From assembly GCA_019722365.1 (NCBI GenBank), contig JADFUC010002328.1:62001-126000 (forward strand): a stretch of 64,000 nt of DNA, in the 5' to 3' direction. The notes under the pieces were generated by a model. The model was given only the letters and a program-made list of their open reading frames with translations, searched no databases and had not been told where the DNA came from. Made by a program: the position numbers and the translations under genes. Shown here piece by piece: positions 62,900 to 64,000 of the stretch (the first letter of the stretch is position 1; each line of letters opens with the position of its first letter). This stretch comes from Lithospermum erythrorhizon (Eukaryota > Streptophyta > Magnoliopsida > Boraginales > Boraginaceae).

Positions 62900-64000
62900 A
62901 GCTATATAACTTTGTGACTTGTGTAATTTGCATTTTACGGTTTAACTGATTTGCAATTTTTATGTACACCTCATTTTGTAAAAGGATCGTTTCTGTACGA
63001 GCAGAATACGACGATGTAGAAATTACTATAAAATGGTGTCTTTGGTGGAGCAACCTTATACTCAGGGCTACAGTTATAACCTTATAGAGTGAATGTTAGA
63101 AGTCCCATGTCTTTACTAATCATTTAGCATAAGGTATGTGTGAAGCAAAGAATGACAATATACTATACAATTATAAAGCTCTTACACAAAAGACATATTA
63201 AAGGCCTCTAATGTATGATTTCTGGGGATTATGTTTTGATTTCTATTTTCCTCATTGTATGAAAGTTGAAAATTAAATATTAGATGATTTTTATGACAAA
63301 TCAAATCTAAGATATATTTTTAATTTGCCTAGGATTGATGAGTTGCATCATTCTACTCGTTAAGAAGCTCAAAAACGAGGTTAAGGTGTTTAAATTGGCT
63401 TCAATTATAGTACGGTTTGCAAAAAAAAATTATTGTTAATTAAAAAAAAGAAAAAAGAAGCTTAAAGACGAGGATTGGTGAATTGTCACCTTCTGGACAG
63501 TTGAAAGAAACAAAGAGATTTGTTGAGTCATGAAACAAATGTTTAAATATTATTCAATCAAGTCTTTGATAATCAAATTTGCTATGAGCCCATAACTCTA
63601 GTTTATTCATCACATTATCCTATGAGATGTCTTTTTAGGTTTTATTACTAATAAAAATCTAATTTCTTCATTTTTAATAGATATAGACATTTGAATTTTT
63701 TTTATAATTACGACTCTTGTAAGAGATGCACGATGGCAACTATAACAAATGGAGTTGAATGTCTAAATTATAAGGATATTAACAAAGTCAATATATACAA
63801 ATTAATTCATATCAAATCAATCTATAAAGTTCAATAGAGTACATGTTTATAAAATTTACATAATAAAGAGTACATTTCATTAACAATCTATCTTCATAAA
63901 TTTTAATCTTCCAACTATGAATTAGTAGATTCCGTCTCAACTTAGATGTATATCTCAAATCCAAACATCAAATTTGGTACATCAAATTTGGTACCATTTG
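62900..64000. other. AT-rich intergenic DNA
   Basis: No coding signal, MITE ends or LTRs recognised. The last 30 bases repeat the word ACATCAAATTTGGTAC. Confidence 0.4.

Overview
This window is nuclear DNA of a flowering plant, probably a eudicot. The evidence is intron-rich genes with GT..AG junctions, plant-type LTR retrotransposons, Stowaway-like MITEs, hAT DNA transposons and a tRNA-derived SINE. The recurring ACTCCGTAT-like words are only a weak hint of the Caryophyllales, and I do not name a species.

Layout. Bases 1-5.4 kb hold the 3' end of a decayed Ty3/gypsy element on the + strand (integrase remnant, then GC-rich non-coding sequence). Bases 6.3-11.6 kb hold a complete 16-exon gene for a MUT9-like/HD16-type casein-kinase-1-like protein kinase (677 aa). 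This is the best supported gene in the window. Bases 11.6-17.7 kb are AT-rich intergenic DNA with tandem duplications and a MITE. Bases 17.7-19.6 kb, on the minus strand, hold a five-exon gene of unknown function whose exon phases join without conflict. About 240 bp upstream of its start lies a 7.3-kb palindrome of two decayed hAT transposase copies pointing away from each other. The outer ends of the whole palindrome carry a near-perfect 8-bp target duplication. Bases 29.4-32.1 kb, on the minus strand, hold a three-exon gene of the 2-oxoglutarate/Fe(II) dioxygenase superfamily. It has eroded metal-ligand motifs, a predicted C-terminal membrane tail, a MITE in one intron and a phase problem at another.

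From 32.8 kb to about 62 kb the window is nested transposons. A foldback DNA element (about 32.83-43.57 kb) was entered by a 9.6-kb Tekay-like chromovirus (33038-42628, TSD ATGTT). A copia element (44132-54739, TSD GTCTT) was entered by other elements, including a piece with a minus-strand gypsy gag/protease and a 214-bp SINE with a 14-bp TSD. A minus-strand copia (55332 to about 60720) has its RNase H domain split by about 1.9 kb of foreign DNA and abuts a gypsy gag fragment. The last 1.5 kb is AT-rich with only weak coding hints.

The three genes do not form a pathway. I found no CRISPR, rRNA, tRNA gene or prokaryotic-type system. The most unusual structures are the hAT palindrome that looks like one transposition unit and the exactly datable nested insertions in the right half.
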